Shown piece by piece: positions 1 to 10,970 of a stretch of 64,000 nt of DNA. Source of the stretch: Mermis nigrescens. Lineage: Eukaryota; Nematoda; Enoplea; Mermithida; Mermithidae. The stretch covers positions 4,849,349 through 4,913,348 of the forward strand of contig JAVLUZ010000141.1 of assembly GCA_036768485.1 (NCBI GenBank), written 5' to 3'. Position numbers and translations under genes: made by a program. Below the pieces are notes generated by a model that had not been told where the DNA came from, ran no database searches, and was given only the letters and a program-made list of their open reading frames with translations. How positions within the stretch are numbered: the stretch's first letter is position 1; each line of letters starts with the position of its first letter.

Positions 1-330
1 CACAAGCATCAAAACACTGCTCTGTGCGCCTGTACGAAGTATAGTCGCAACGATTATTGAGTTATTCAAACATCTCTATGTTCCATAGGCTTGGACTTAG
101 ATTGACGTGGGTGCTAGTAGTAGTACTCCGCTTAGATCAGTATCACTCCTGCTTACTTAGGTTGATATACAGGCATTAGTTTGGGTCGCACGCTATAGGC
201 TTTAAACAATCGTTTTCTTTTCTTTTTTTGTATTACAATAAAACTTGAATGCGTCTAAATGTATTTCACGTCAAACCTACATTTTGGATTACATGCTAAC
301 TTATGTACATACTTTATCTTTTTTGCAAGA
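1..330. other. No gene recognised
   Basis: AT-rich sequence without a convincing reading frame, inverted repeat or element end. Confidence 0.5.
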
Positions 331-332
331 TA

Positions 333-481
333 AATTCCTATCAAAAAGATGAAGATAAAGATAGCCTGTGATTTTTCCAAAAGATAAAGATAAAGATAAA
401 AAATCGTCAAGATAAAGATAAAGATATCTTTATATTTATCTTTATCTTGCTAAAAAGATAAATATAAAGATATCTTTTACA
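333..481. repeat. GATAAA array with inverted arm
   Basis: Repeated AAGATAAAGATAAA on the left half switches to its complement (TCTTTATCTTT) around 427-450, so the stretch can fold on itself. It may be a small fold-back element or simple sequence; no duplication of flanks was seen. Confidence 0.6.
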
Positions 482-552
482 ACACTAGTACACGGATAAG
501 AAACCGCGTATCAAACTGGCAAATTTCTTACGCCTTGTAGACGGATTTTAAG

Positions 553-830
553 CATACGTGGGCAGCAAGAAAATTCTGGGGGGATGCAAGATTTTTTAAA
601 GGTCAAAAAAATGGCCTTAAAAATGGTGGTATGGGAATAAAGACACCATTTTTCGACGTTTCTCATCAAGCACTATCCATTGGCATCAAAAAATTGCGAA
701 AAAAACGAAAAAATATTTCAGAAATTGAATTCTGAGGGGGATATTTTGATTTCAGGGGGAAGGTATTTTGGTTTCTGGGGGTGCATACGTGGGGGATGCA
801 TACGCCCTCAACCTTCCACGCCCAAGTGTG
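553..830 (+). mobile_element. MITE-A, hAT-like non-autonomous element
   Basis: A 278-bp element starting CATACGTGGGCAGC and ending GCCCAAGTGTG, so the ends are short imperfect inverted repeats. It is flanked by ATTTTAAG (545-552) and ATTGTAAG (831-838), seven of eight bases the same. Eight-base target duplications are the hallmark of the hAT superfamily. Other full copies lie at 1567, 3160, 8374, 47010 and 52280. Confidence 0.85.
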
Positions 831-1566
831 ATTGTAAGCCGTTTTCTTTGGTTGATTGTAGGAACATGCGTATCGGTGATTAGCATTTTTTGTTTAAAAT
901 TCGCTTTGTACATATGCAGGTAGCACAAATTTGCTGAAAAATTTTTATCCTTACCCTAGATGCAGTGGCGGATCTGGGATTTTCCTAGGGGGGCGGTATC
1001 CCAACTTTTCCAAAAACAGTCAAAAATAGATCTGAAAATTTTCCTTAATGCGCAAAATGGCGTTTTTTCGGTGATTTACATTGTATAGTTTTACATTAAA
1101 TCATTTTTGACCTAATATTTTTTCTTAAAATTTTAAAATTTTCGACAATTTTGCGGGAAGTAATCATTAAATTTCTTTGACTTTAACAGAAATCTGGTGT
1201 TAAGCGCCGGAAAATTTGTCAAATTAAGGCGGATAGAAGTCTAGAAGCATAATTTACTGCTTGATTTCCTGTTTTTATAGCATTTCATGCGAAATATCGA
1301 AATTTTTTATTGAAAATAGAAGAAAACAATGCAAAAATAGCTGTTTCTGCTGTTAAATTTGTTTTGAAACCTACATGGACAAAAAATGGCTTCCAGGGCC
1401 GGTTCCACCAGATTCTGAATAGTCTGAATCGTTTGAATAGTAGTAGTCTGAATAGTAATCGGGTTCCACCAAAAACTATTCGGAATAGTACTTATTCACT
1501 ATTCAAAACTAGTAAAAGTACGTTTTGAATAGTAAAATTTACTAGTATACTAGTAAGCCGTTCCAA

Positions 1567-1836
1567 CATACGTGGGCAGCAAGAAAATTCTGGGGGGTGC
1601 AAAATTTTCTGAAGGTCAAAAATGGCCTTAAAAATAGTGGTATGGCGATAAAAACACCATTTTTCAACGTTTATCATCAAGCACTATCCATTGGCATCTA
1701 AAATTGCGAAAAAAACGAAAAAAAATTCCAAAAATTGAATTCTGGGGGGGGGGGTATTTTGATATCTAGGGGGTAATTTGGTTTCTGGGGAGTGCATACA
1801 CCCCCAAACCCCCCCCCCCCCCGACGCCCAGGTGTG
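1567..1836 (+). mobile_element. MITE-A copy
   Basis: Starts CATACGTGGGCAGC and ends CCCAGGTGTG. Flanks CGTTCCAA (1559-1566) and CGTTCCAC (1837-1844) agree at seven of eight bases. It interrupts a GTTCCACCA terminal repeat of the surrounding Harbinger-like element. Confidence 0.85.
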
Positions 1837-2129
1837 CGTTCCACCAAATGACTAGTAAAAAATCTACTTGTCAAAACAAGTGCATTTTTGACAAGTGTTA
1901 GTTGGACTAGTCATTAGAGATCAACCAAAGTTTTGGCTTCGGCTTTGGCTTTGGCCGAAGCTGTCAAAAAAATGGCCGAAGGCCAAAGAATTTTTTTTAT
2001 TCAAAAAAGCAAGTAAGGGATCTTGTATTAATGGCCACTTCAGAAAGGAACTAAACTGGCGCCAGTGTGCACTTCAGAAAAACGGTCACTGCGGTTCAGT
2101 GATATTTTGTTTATCATTCAGTAAAAAAA

Positions 2130-2624
2130 TAGCTGAACAGGAGTGACCATTTTTCTGAAGTTCAAAAGAGACGTCACGGAACTGCAGTGACCGTTTTTCT
2201 GAACTTCAAAAAAGGTCACGGAACTGCAGTGACCGTTTTTCTGAACTTCAAAAAAAAGGTCACGGAACTGCAGTGACCGTTTTTCTGAACTTCAAAAAAA
2301 TGGTCACGGAACTGCAGTGACTGTTTCTCTGAACTTCAAAAAAGGTCATGGAACTGCAGTGACCGTTTTTCTGAACTTCAAAAAAGGTCGCGGAACTGCA
2401 GTGACCGTTTTTCTGAACTTCAAAAAAATGTCATGTAACTGCAGTGACCGTTTTTCTGAATTTCAACAAGAAGGTCACGGAACTGCAGTGACCGTTTTTC
2501 AGAATTTCAACAAGAAGGTCACGGAACTGCAGTGACTGTTTTTCTGAATTTCAACAAAAAGGTCGTGGAACTTCAGTGACCATTTTCCTGAATTTCAGAA
2601 ACCGGGTCACAGAACTGCAGTGAC
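2130..2624 (+). repeat. FB1 arm tandem repeats, first copy
   Basis: About ten units of 42-46 bp, each made of GGTCACGGAACTGCAGTGAC followed by a CTGAACTTCAAAAA spacer. GGTCAC and GTGACC within a unit are complementary, so each unit is itself a small dyad. Confidence 0.9.
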
Positions 2625-2741
2625 CAACATGGGCAGCAACAAAATCCTGGGGGGTCCACTGGAGCAAAGTCGCAAAAATTTAATTCTGGGGGCCCCCAGA
2701 TTTTTGGGGGAGGGGTTCCAGACTCCCCAGGCCCATGTGTG
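2625..2741 (+). mobile_element. Short MITE-A relative in FB1 arm
   Basis: Ends CAACATGGGCAGC and GCCCATGTGTG; exact 8-bp duplication GCAGTGAC at 2617-2624 and 2742-2749. Length 117 bp. Confidence 0.85.
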
Positions 2742-3159
2742 GCAGTGACTGTTTTCCTGAATTTCAGAAAAGTTGATGAAGTGCAATAAGTTATGTTATG
2801 AGCACACATTGGCACAGGGAGTTTGGGGGTTTGTCTCTCCGGGAAGTTAAAATACCCAAAGATTAGTGTTGACCCGACCCCTAGGTTTTCCAAAAAGTGT
2901 TGGACAGTATTTTTACCGTAACTGCTGTTTCTGAATAATGAATGCCTACCTTGCATACAGAAATTCGAATTAGGTAATAAGTTTTAGCACAGGTAATTTA
3001 ATTACATTCATGTGGCCGCATGAAGCTACATAAATAAATAGATATATATTTGTACAAACGCATAGGTGGGTACATTTTCGATTCCAATAGATGCAATCCG
3101 CCCATTTTAGGCTTTAAGCAGAGGCTGATTTTGATATTGGTCGGACGAGACCACTCATG

Positions 3160-3424
3160 CATCCGTGGGCAGCAAAAAAATTCTGGAGGGTGCAAGATTT
3201 TTTGAAAGTAAAAAAATGGCCTTAAAAATTGTGGTAGGGCAATAAAAACACCATTTTTCGACGTTTCTCATCAAGCACTATCCATTGGCATCAAAAATTG
3301 CGAAAAAACGAAAAAAATTCCAAAAATTGAATTCTGGGGGGGGGTATTTTGATATCTAGGGGGCATTTTGGTTTCTGGGGAGTGCATACACCCCCAAGCC
3401 CCCCCCCCCTGACGCCCAGGTGTG
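3160..3424 (+). mobile_element. MITE-A copy at the tandem-duplication junction
   Basis: Same family as 1567-1836. Its left flank CACTCATG and right flank AGTTCCAC do not match, because the left flank is the end of the preceding duplicated unit (compare about 4740-4748). Confidence 0.8.
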
Positions 3425-3739
3425 AGTTCCACCAAATGACTAGTAAAAAATTTACTTGTCAAAACAAGTGCATTTTTGACAAGTGTTAGTTGGACTAGTC
3501 ATTAGGGATCAACCAAAGCTTTGGCTTCGGCTTTGGCTTTGGCCGAAGCTGTCAAAAAAATGGCCGAGGGCCGAAGAATTTTTTTTTATTCAAAAAAGCA
3601 AGTTAGGGATCTTGTATTAATGGCCACTTCAGAAAGGAACTACACTTGCGCCAGTGTGCACTTCAGAAAAACGGTCACTGCGGTTCAGTGATATTTTGTT
3701 TACCATTCAGTAAAAAAATAGGTGAACAGGAGTGACCAT

Positions 3740-4212
3740 TTTTCTGAAGTTCAAAAGAGACGTCACGGAACTGCAGTGACCGTTTTTCTGAACTTCAAAA
3801 AAAGGTCACGGAACTGCAGTGACCGTTTTTCTGAACTTCAAAAAAAGGTCACGGAACTGCAGTGACCGTTTTTCTGAACTTCAAAAAATGGTCACGGAAC
3901 TGCAGTGACCGTTTCTCTGAACTTCAAAAAAGGTCATGGAACTGCAGTGACCGTTTTCTGAACTTCAAAAAAAGGTCACGGAACTGCAGTGACCGTTTTT
4001 CTGAACTTCAAAATAAGGTCATGGAGCTGCAGTGACCGTTTTTCTGAATTTCAACAAGAAGGTCACGGAACTGCAATGACCGTTTTTCAGAATTTCAACA
4101 AGAAGGTCACGGAACTGCAGTGACTGTTTTTCTGAATTTCAACAAAAAGGTCATGGAACTTCAGTGACCATTTTCCTGAATTTCAGAAACCGGGTCACAG
4201 AACTGCAGTGAC
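3740..4212 (+). repeat. FB1 arm tandem repeats, second copy
   Basis: Same 42-46-bp unit as 2130-2624, within the second tandem unit; about ten units with scattered substitutions. Confidence 0.9.
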
Positions 4213-4330
4213 CAACATGGGCAGCAACAAAATCCTGGGGGGTCCGCTGGAGCAAAGTCGCAAAAATTTAATTCTGGGGGGCCCCCAGATTTTTGGGGGA
4301 GGGGTTCCAGACTCCCCATGCCCATGTGTG
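4213..4330 (+). mobile_element. Short MITE-A relative, second arm copy
   Basis: Equivalent of 2625-2741; flanks GCAGTGAC (4205-4212) and GCAAAGAC (4331-4338), six of eight bases the same. Confidence 0.8.
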
Positions 4331-5724
4331 GCAAAGACTGTTTTCCTGAATTTCAGAAAAGTTGCTGAAGTGCAATAAGTTATGTTATGAGCACACATTG
4401 GCACAGGGAGTTTTGGGGTTTGTCTCTCCGGGAAGTTAAAATACCCAAAGATTAGTGTTGACCCGACCCCTAGGTTTTCCAAAAAGTGTTGGACAGTATT
4501 TTTACCGTAACTGCTGTTTCTGAATAATGAATGCCTACCTTGCATACAGAAATTCGAATTAGGTAATAAGTTTTAGCACAGGTAATTTAATTACATACAT
4601 GTGGCCGCATGAAGCTACATAAATAAATAGATATATATTTGTACAAACGCATAGGTGGGTACATTTTCGATTCCAATAGCTGCAATCCGCCCATTTTAGG
4701 CTTTGAGCAGAGGCTGATTTTGATATTAGTCGGACGAGACCACTCATGGGTGAGAGAAGTCTGCATTCGCCGAGAATTCTGTGGACTACCAAAAATCGAT
4801 TGATCCTCATATATTTGAATTTTTGGCGCTATTTTCAGCGAGTTTGCCCCATCGGACCCCCAGAATTTGGTCGCTGCTTAAAATCCGATTTAATTGAACA
4901 GACTACAGCGAGCAAATAAGTATCTGATAACACTGTCGAAAATGTGACATTTTTGAGTCAAAAAATTGTCTTCAATGTTTAAAAGGCATACTTTGTATGA
5001 TTTTTTGAAAAAGCAACAGTCGTGGGAAATCACAGCTAATTTGATGGGGTCTGTAGCCATTCTGAAGCCGAATTCCCCAAAAACACCTCTCGATCATACT
5101 GCACAATTTGAGGGCCAAAATGGCGTCAAAAACAGTATAAATGCTAAAATTGCTTTCAACTGGTCACTGGATACTTTCAAGCATTTGAGGGAAATGTTTA
5201 TTTTACTTCCGTTTGTATTCTTTGTTTCTCATTCCGCAATCCTGTTGTTCCGTTAGTACAGCCAGTATATCTCAGCTTAATGCCCCTTGTGCATGTCTGA
5301 TCTCACTTGAATTTAATATTTGCTGCCTTTCCGTCTGGAAAAACCAATTTAATTAAAAAGAGTTCATGTTGGTATATACTTCTTTCTCTATTCTAGAGTG
5401 TTCGGTATTGATTATTGTAATGTTCTTTTGTAATTATATCCAAAAAATATTTTCATTGGAAAATCCCAACGTAATACAAGTATGTATGTACATGTACATA
5501 TCTATATTACATCGTGCTGCGATGCAAATTAGGACGGCTTGAATAACACCTCAGTTTAGGGAGTTGTGAAACGATGATATTTTTTGGGCAAAACTTACTT
5601 GACTGATCAAACTATATTTATGTGTTTGGTGTGCAAAGAAGACAAAAGATCCGCATCTGGCGAATTTCGGTTCGAAAAATTTGAGATGACCAGACATACA
5701 GTACACCCGTAATTAAGGCCTGCA

Positions 5725-6063
5725 TTGCAATCAATTGCAATCAAAAACGGCCTACTTTCTTATTTTCGGCTATTCAATGCTTCTTTACAGTGGAACGTAC
5801 ACCTACATAAAACGTCTAATAAAACGTACATATATAGAAAGAACCAGCATAATGGAATCGTGCCTAGCGTAAGTCAAATTAATATGACAATTGCGTCGTC
5901 TGGCCAGAATATGTTTGTCTGTTTATACAGGACTGCTATACATACAGTAGGTAAACAGGTAGATTACTCCATAGCTGATTTGTACGACGTCGATGAGAAG
6001 AGTGCACACAGAGTTCTGCACGTAGCTGTGAACGATAAATACATTTTGGGCATTAGAAATTGA
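5725..6063 (+). CDS. Hypothetical 112-codon frame in the FB1 loop
   Basis: The only sizeable frame in the loop between the fold-back arms, and it ends exactly where the right arm begins. It is not recognised. It contains a fairly polar C-terminal stretch (VDYSIADLYDVDEKSAHRV) and no membrane segment. About 100 bp upstream, around 5625-5710, a short in-frame stretch has a CLVC pair followed about 20 residues later by RHTVH, a spacing that could be a degenerate C2H2 finger, ended by a stop. The two could be remnants of one fold-back-encoded protein, but no conserved catalytic motif was seen. It may be non-coding. Confidence 0.25.
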   Translation: MQSIAIKNGLLSYFRLFNASLQWNVHLHKTSNKTYIYRKNQHNGIVPSVSQINMTIASSGQNMFVCLYRTAIHTVGKQVDYSIADLYDVDEKSAHRVLHVAVNDKYILGIRN

Positions 6064-7068
6064 TCATTTGCAATGAATTACACAAATCAGATTGTGTTTT
6101 GGAGTCGCTTGAGGGCGGGAAATATTAAATTCAATTGAGATCAGACATGCACAAGAGGCATTAAGCTGAGATCTACGAGCTGGTCTATCAGAACAGAACA
6201 ATAGAATTGCAGAATGGGAAACAAAGAATAAAAACGGAAGTAAATTAAACATTTCCCTCAAATGCTCGAAATTATTCAGTAACCAGTTGTAAGCTATTTT
6301 AGCATTTATACTGTATTTGACGCCATTTTGGCCCTCAAATTGTGCAGTATGATCGAGACGTGTTTTTGGAGAATCCGGCTCCAGAATGGCTACAGAACCC
6401 ATCAGATTAGCTGTGATTCCTACGATCGTCGATTTTTCAAAAAATCATAAAAAGTTTGCCTTTCAAACATTGAAGATAATATTTTGACTCAAAAATGACA
6501 AATTTTGTGCAGTGTTATCAGGTACTTATTTGCTCGCTGTAGTCTGTCCGATCAGATCGAATTTTAAGCAGCGACCTAATTCTGGGCTCCGATGGAGCAA
6601 ACTTGCATAAAGAAAAAAAGAAAAAAACATCAAATTCTCAGTGAATCAAGATCTCATAGAAAAAAAACCTTCGAATTCTCAGCAAATCCAGACCTCTCTC
6701 GCCCATGAGTGGTAGACTAATATCAAAATGAGCCTCTGCTTAAAGCCTAAAATGGGCGGATTGCAGCTATCGGAATCAAAAATGTACCCATCTACGGATT
6801 TGTACAAATATATACCTATGTATTTATTAAGCTTCATGCGGCCACATGTATGTAATTAAATTACCTGTGCTAAAACTTATTACCTAATTCGAATTTCTGT
6901 ATGCAAGGTAGGCATTCATTATTGAGAAACAGCAGTTACGGTAAAAATACTGTCCAACACTTCTTCCCGGAGAGACAAACCCCCCAAACCCCCTGTGCCA
7001 ATGTGTGCTCATAACATGACTTATTGCACTTCATCAACTTTTCTGAAATTCAGGAAAACGTTCACTGC

Positions 7069-7188
7069 CACACATGGGCATTGGGAGTCTGGAACCCCTC
7101 CCCCCAAAAATCTGGGGGACCCCCAGAATTAAATTTTTGCGATTTTGCCCCAGCAGACCCCCCCAGGATTTTGTTGCTGCCCATGTTG
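7069..7188 (-). mobile_element. Short MITE-A relative, inverted arm copy
   Basis: Reverse-complement equivalent of 2625-2741 in the right arm. Flanks TTCACTGC (7061-7068) and GTCACTGC (7189-7196), seven of eight the same. Confidence 0.85.
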
Positions 7189-7194
7189 GTCACT

Positions 7195-7570
7195 GCAGTT
7201 CTGTGACCCGGCTTCTGAAATTCAAGAAAATGGTCATTGGAGTTCCATGACCTTTTTGTTGAAATTCAAAAAAACGATCACTGCAGTTCCGTGAACTTCT
7301 TGCTGAAATTCAGAAAAACGGTCACTGCAGTTCCGTGACCTTTTTTGAAGTTCAGAAAAAGGGTCACTGCAGTTCCGTGACCTTTTTTTTAAGTTCAGAA
7401 AAACGGTCACTGCAGTTCCGTGACCTTTTTTTGGAAGTTCAGAAAAACGGTCACTGCAGTTCCATGACCTCTCTTTTGAACTTAAGAAAAATGATCACTC
7501 CTGTTCAGCAATTTTTTTACTGAATGGTAAACAAAATATCACTGAACTGCAGTGACCGTTTTTCTGAAGT
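7195..7570 (-). repeat. FB1 arm tandem repeats, inverted arm
   Basis: About eight units of the 42-46-bp FB1 repeat in reverse orientation (GGTCACTGCAGTTCCGTGAC with a TTTGAAGTTCAGAAAA spacer). Confidence 0.9.
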
Positions 7571-8373
7571 GCATACTGGCGCCAGTGTAGTTGCTTTCTG
7601 AAGTGGCAATTAACACAAGATCCCTTACTAATATTTGAGCATTCTACCATAATTCATCAACTTACTGAATGCGTGTTTTGTTTTTTTGATTGTTTCCATT
7701 TCTCGGCTCGCTCGGCTTAATGTGATATACCCATTACAAGGCCACCTAAATCAGCTGACTCTGTTGTTTGGAACTTTTTCACTATTTGTTGTGATGATCC
7801 ATCTAAGGCGGTATGTAAATGTGGTTTAAAGTTTTCCAGAAGTGGAACTAGTGCAAAAACGTATACAACGTCTAGTTTGCTTGGTCATTTGAGAAACAAA
7901 CTTTCCAATGAGTTGAAGTCTTTTAATGAACCATTGTCGCATAAAGCGGATGCAGAAAAGTCTACTCGAATTATATCAACAGCCGACTCTGCATTACCGG
8001 CAAATGCTGCATCTAAATGTTCCGAATCACCAGCAAAACAGGCGTGCGTTGATGAAATGTTTACAGGTGTTACGAAATATCGTGCCAATAATCCTATCCA
8101 AATTAAATTGAAACACGAATTGGTAGAATGGCTGTTACAAGCGAGTCTTCCTAACACTATTGTCTGGAAAGAATCTTTTAAAACGTTTATTAGCAGTTTA
8201 AACCCACGTTTTAACATTCCAAGTGAAAAGCATTTGAGAACAAAATTGGTCCCCAATTTGTTTTTGCGCGTCAAGACTGATGTCAAGCGATTGTTGGAAG
8301 AAAACATGGAAATTTTTTCTTTGACTACAGACATGTGGAGTTTGGCGGTTATGGATGCATATATGGCCGTAAC

Positions 8374-8651
8374 CACACATGGGCGTGGGGTTTGCGGGGT
8401 ATACACCTCTCCCCCAGAAGTTGAAATACCCCTTCCCCCAGAAATCAAAATACTTCCCCAGAAAAAATTTTTTATTGCTTTTTTAGCAATTCTTTGATGC
8501 CATTGGATAGAGCTTGATGAGAAACGTCGAAAAATGGTATGTTTTTTTGCCGTACAACCACTTTTAAGACAATTTTTGACCTTTAAAAATTTTTCCACCC
8601 CCTCCCCAGAAATTTTTTCACCCCCCAGAATTTCGGTGCTGCCCACCTATG
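8374..8651 (-). mobile_element. MITE-A inserted in the hAT transposase
   Basis: Begins CACACATGGGCGTGG and ends GCTGCCCACCTATG. Perfect 8-bp duplication GCCGTAAC at 8366-8373 and 8652-8659. Removing the element and one duplication restores the reading frame AYMAVT-VHYIQ of the transposase, so this is a true insertion. Confidence 0.95.
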
Positions 8652-8968
8652 GCCGTAACCGTTCATTATATTCAAAAGGACACTTGGAATAGGGAAATTG
8701 TTGTCCTTGACTGTTTACCGTTCCCAGAAAAGCATACCGCAGAAAATATCGCTAATTGTCTGAAGAATGTATTATCTGATTTTAAATTGCGGTCGGGCAT
8801 GCATCTAGTTGTTCGATACAATGGCGCTAATGTTGTTAAAGCTGATGGAGTTGGCAGAATTCAAGCACATCAGCTGCTATTTGCACACACTGCATTTAGT
8901 CGTTATGAACAATCTTAAGACCCAAACTAGGCTAATGGAGTTACTACCAGGTAAAATTAATTTAAATT

Positions 8969-9518
8969 TATAGTCTGTTTCTTTATCCGAGAGCTTTTTC
9001 AGTAAATGTTCTCGGAGGTTACAGTAACCCCTTCTTTCTTATTTACTGTAGTTTGCTAGGTCTCACTGTAGTTACGTAGCAGAGAAGGGTTTTTCAATAA
9101 CATTTTTGCGACATAATTTATTCTTGTCTTCCAGTAAATTAATCAACTTACAGATATAAATCGCGCATTCCGCTTATCCTTAGTTGACAGTTTAAACACA
9201 ATAGACTAAAATAATAAGAAACGCCGCGAACTCCCTCATAGCTCAGTGGTAAAACGTCTGCTTGTCATGTTGAAGCAACTGAGTTTGATTCTACCCGATG
9301 GCTTTTTATTTAGCGCACTTAATGTAGTATGTCCCATTACTGATTAAATGCCTAAATTAAATTTATATAGGCGGATTAGTGCATTAAAAATGGAAGAATT
9401 TCAGTCACTCGCTCTCACTGAGCTGATCTGCCGAATGACAGTAATTCATCTTGTTTTGCTTACTGTAGCCCATAAAAGAATTGACTAAAAAGCTCTCGAA
9501 TAAATGAAACAGACTATA
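8969..9518. mobile_element. MITE-D, Tc1/mariner-like TIR element
   Basis: About 550 bp. The left end TATAGTCTGTTTCTTTATCC and the right end GAAACAGACTATA form inverted repeats of about 35 bp (with GAGAGCTTTTT/AAAAAGCTCTC inside). TA at both ends fits a TA target duplication. A tRNA-like segment lies inside (9236-9303). A partial second copy is at 29628-29910. No transposase. Confidence 0.8.
9236..9303 (+). other. tRNA-like segment (pseudo-tRNA or pol III promoter)
   Basis: TAGCTCAGTGGTAAAACG is close to a tRNA A box/D arm. A seven-base loop TTGTCAT (anticodon position GTC) is flanked by a four-of-five paired stem, and GTTTGATTCTA resembles a B box. T-stem and acceptor pairing are poor, so a working tRNA is unlikely. 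The segment is absent from the related copy at 29628-29910. Confidence 0.5.
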
Positions 9519-10049
9519 GCATATTTGTGCATGAATACGAAAGTGTATAAAAGGCGCCACTGCTTGTTGGTCATTTTACTCGGTTAAAACATTTAAAAAG
9601 CACTAGTTTGTAATTATAGCTTTCTACAGATTATAGTCTATTTAGATTTAAAATTAAAACTATACAACAGGGAAATTGCTATACATTAATGCTACTATCC
9701 ATAATCTTTCCCTTTGTCATTTACTTTTGATAATATTTTTGTTTAATTCAGGTGCGTCATATAGTTCGCAGCATTAAAAACAGCACTAAAGCCAAGGTAA
9801 TATTCAAGAAAGCCCAATTACACGAAAAATTACCAGTACATAATCTTATCAATCAAGAAACATGATGGAGCAGTTTATACATCATGCTCGAACGTTTTGT
9901 TGAACAAAGACAAGCAATAACAATTTCGGCACTCGATATCAATAGTCTGATTGACAAGATGCCATCAAGGGAACGAATAGGATATTTTGTCGGATGTGAG
10001 TAAAGCCAGAAATAAATAAAACTAGCATTTAACTAATCAGTGTTTACAG

Positions 10050-10200
10050 GAATGCAGCTAGCCTTTCGATTTGGGGGAGGTAAATTTGGGGGTCTAATGA
10101 CTAAAAATAGTGAAAAAATAGACCAAATGGCTAGAAAGCCAATTTTTCATAATTTTGGTTGAACTAGTTAAGTTCACCCCTAATCCCCCTCACTTCGGCT
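10050..10200. repeat. Short G-rich relic, pair with 10811-10970
   Basis: AATGCAGCTAG followed by GGGGG-rich sequence and AAAGCCAATTTTT is echoed at 10811-10970, both lying in gaps of the hAT transposase. They are probably two decayed copies of one small element. Confidence 0.4.
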
Positions 10201-10810
10201 AAGTACCTGAATAATTAAGCATACACTATGTTTTCAGGTTGTTCACTTATTAAAGGTGATAGCCGATGTTGTGAAAATATGCAAGAGGGAAGATTCTTGC
10301 ATTTCTGAGGTGATACCCTTTACAATGTAAGTTTATTATGTTAAGGATATCTAATGTTTTTTTAAGTCTTCAAAATTAATTGCAGAACATTTTTTCTGAC
10401 ATGAAATCGCCATTTGTGACAAATTTTTTCTATTTCCTGAATTTCTGATTTTTCGCCCTCCGTTTTTTAAATATGTTTTAAAACATTCTCTGTGGTTCGA
10501 TTGATTGATTACAGCTCAATAATGAGGAGTTTGCAAAATGACTATGGTGCCGCAAATCCACTAAAGGAAGAATTGTTATGAAAGCTCGAGCAATATTTTT
10601 ATGGTGTAGATCAACGAGCACATTTTTAAGCAATTGAATCAAATGAATTGTACGCTGTTGCAACTTTGCTTGATTCAAGTTAAAAAGAAGGTAGCTATTT
10701 TTCTATTCAATTCTGATTCATTGCTCCATTGTTATGGACTATCAAAAATTAAGCACAAAATGAAAAATGTGATCTAACTGAAGAACAGAATTCTAACTTT
10801 ATTATCTAAT

Positions 10811-10970
10811 GCAGCTAGGCTTCCAATTGGGGTGGGATGGCAGAATTGGGGGAGTGGGGTGGCCAACGTGAAAAAGTAACCAAAAACTGCCTTAAATGGT
10901 TAGAAAAGTCCAATTTTTGAAAATTTGGGGGGGGGGCAACCGGTCCTTCCAGCTACATGTCTGCCGCCTG
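10811..10970. repeat. Short G-rich relic, pair with 10050-10200
   Basis: See 10050-10200; starts AATGCAGCTAGGC and ends in a G-run and CAACCGGTCC. Confidence 0.4.

Larger units (their letters stand above)
1567..4748 (+). repeat. Direct tandem duplication, two units of about 1.59 kb
   Basis: Units 1567-3159 and 3160-about 4748 align throughout: MITE-A, Harbinger piece, hAT left end with its CTAGTCAT, fold-back repeats and the inserted 117-bp MITE. Differences of a few per cent are visible, e.g. TAGAGATC against TAGGGATC at the hAT end. The second unit begins exactly at a MITE-A terminus. Confidence 0.85.
2012..7629. mobile_element. Fold-back element FB1 with long tandem-repeat arms
   Basis: The left arm (3601-about 5328, plus the duplicated unit from 2012) and right arm (about 6116-7629) are inverted copies of each other over at least 1.5 kb, with termini AGTAAGGGATCTTGT. 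Each arm contains a block of 42-46-bp tandem units, then a unique inner segment. The loop (about 5329-6115) holds a 112-codon frame. The layout is that of Foldback/Galileo-type elements, but no transposase is recognised. It lies within the hAT element, upstream of the transposase exon. Confidence 0.75.

Noticed and set aside
2317..2535. Repetitive 72-codon frame (FLNFKKG repeats)
   Set aside because: It is a translation of the FB1 tandem repeats; the same occurs on the other strand and in other arms.
2573..4545. Paired 116-127-codon minus-strand frames starting MQGRHSLFRNSS
   Set aside because: They recur only because the sequence is in the tandem duplication and run across the short MITE and the repeat arm; no domain seen.
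7885..8646. 253-codon minus-strand frame
   Set aside because: It is antisense to the hAT transposase and crosses the MITE-A insertion; the plus-strand reading carries the family motifs.
9236..9303. Functional tRNA gene
   Set aside because: D-arm and anticodon loop look right but the T stem and acceptor stem do not pair; kept as tRNA-like only.
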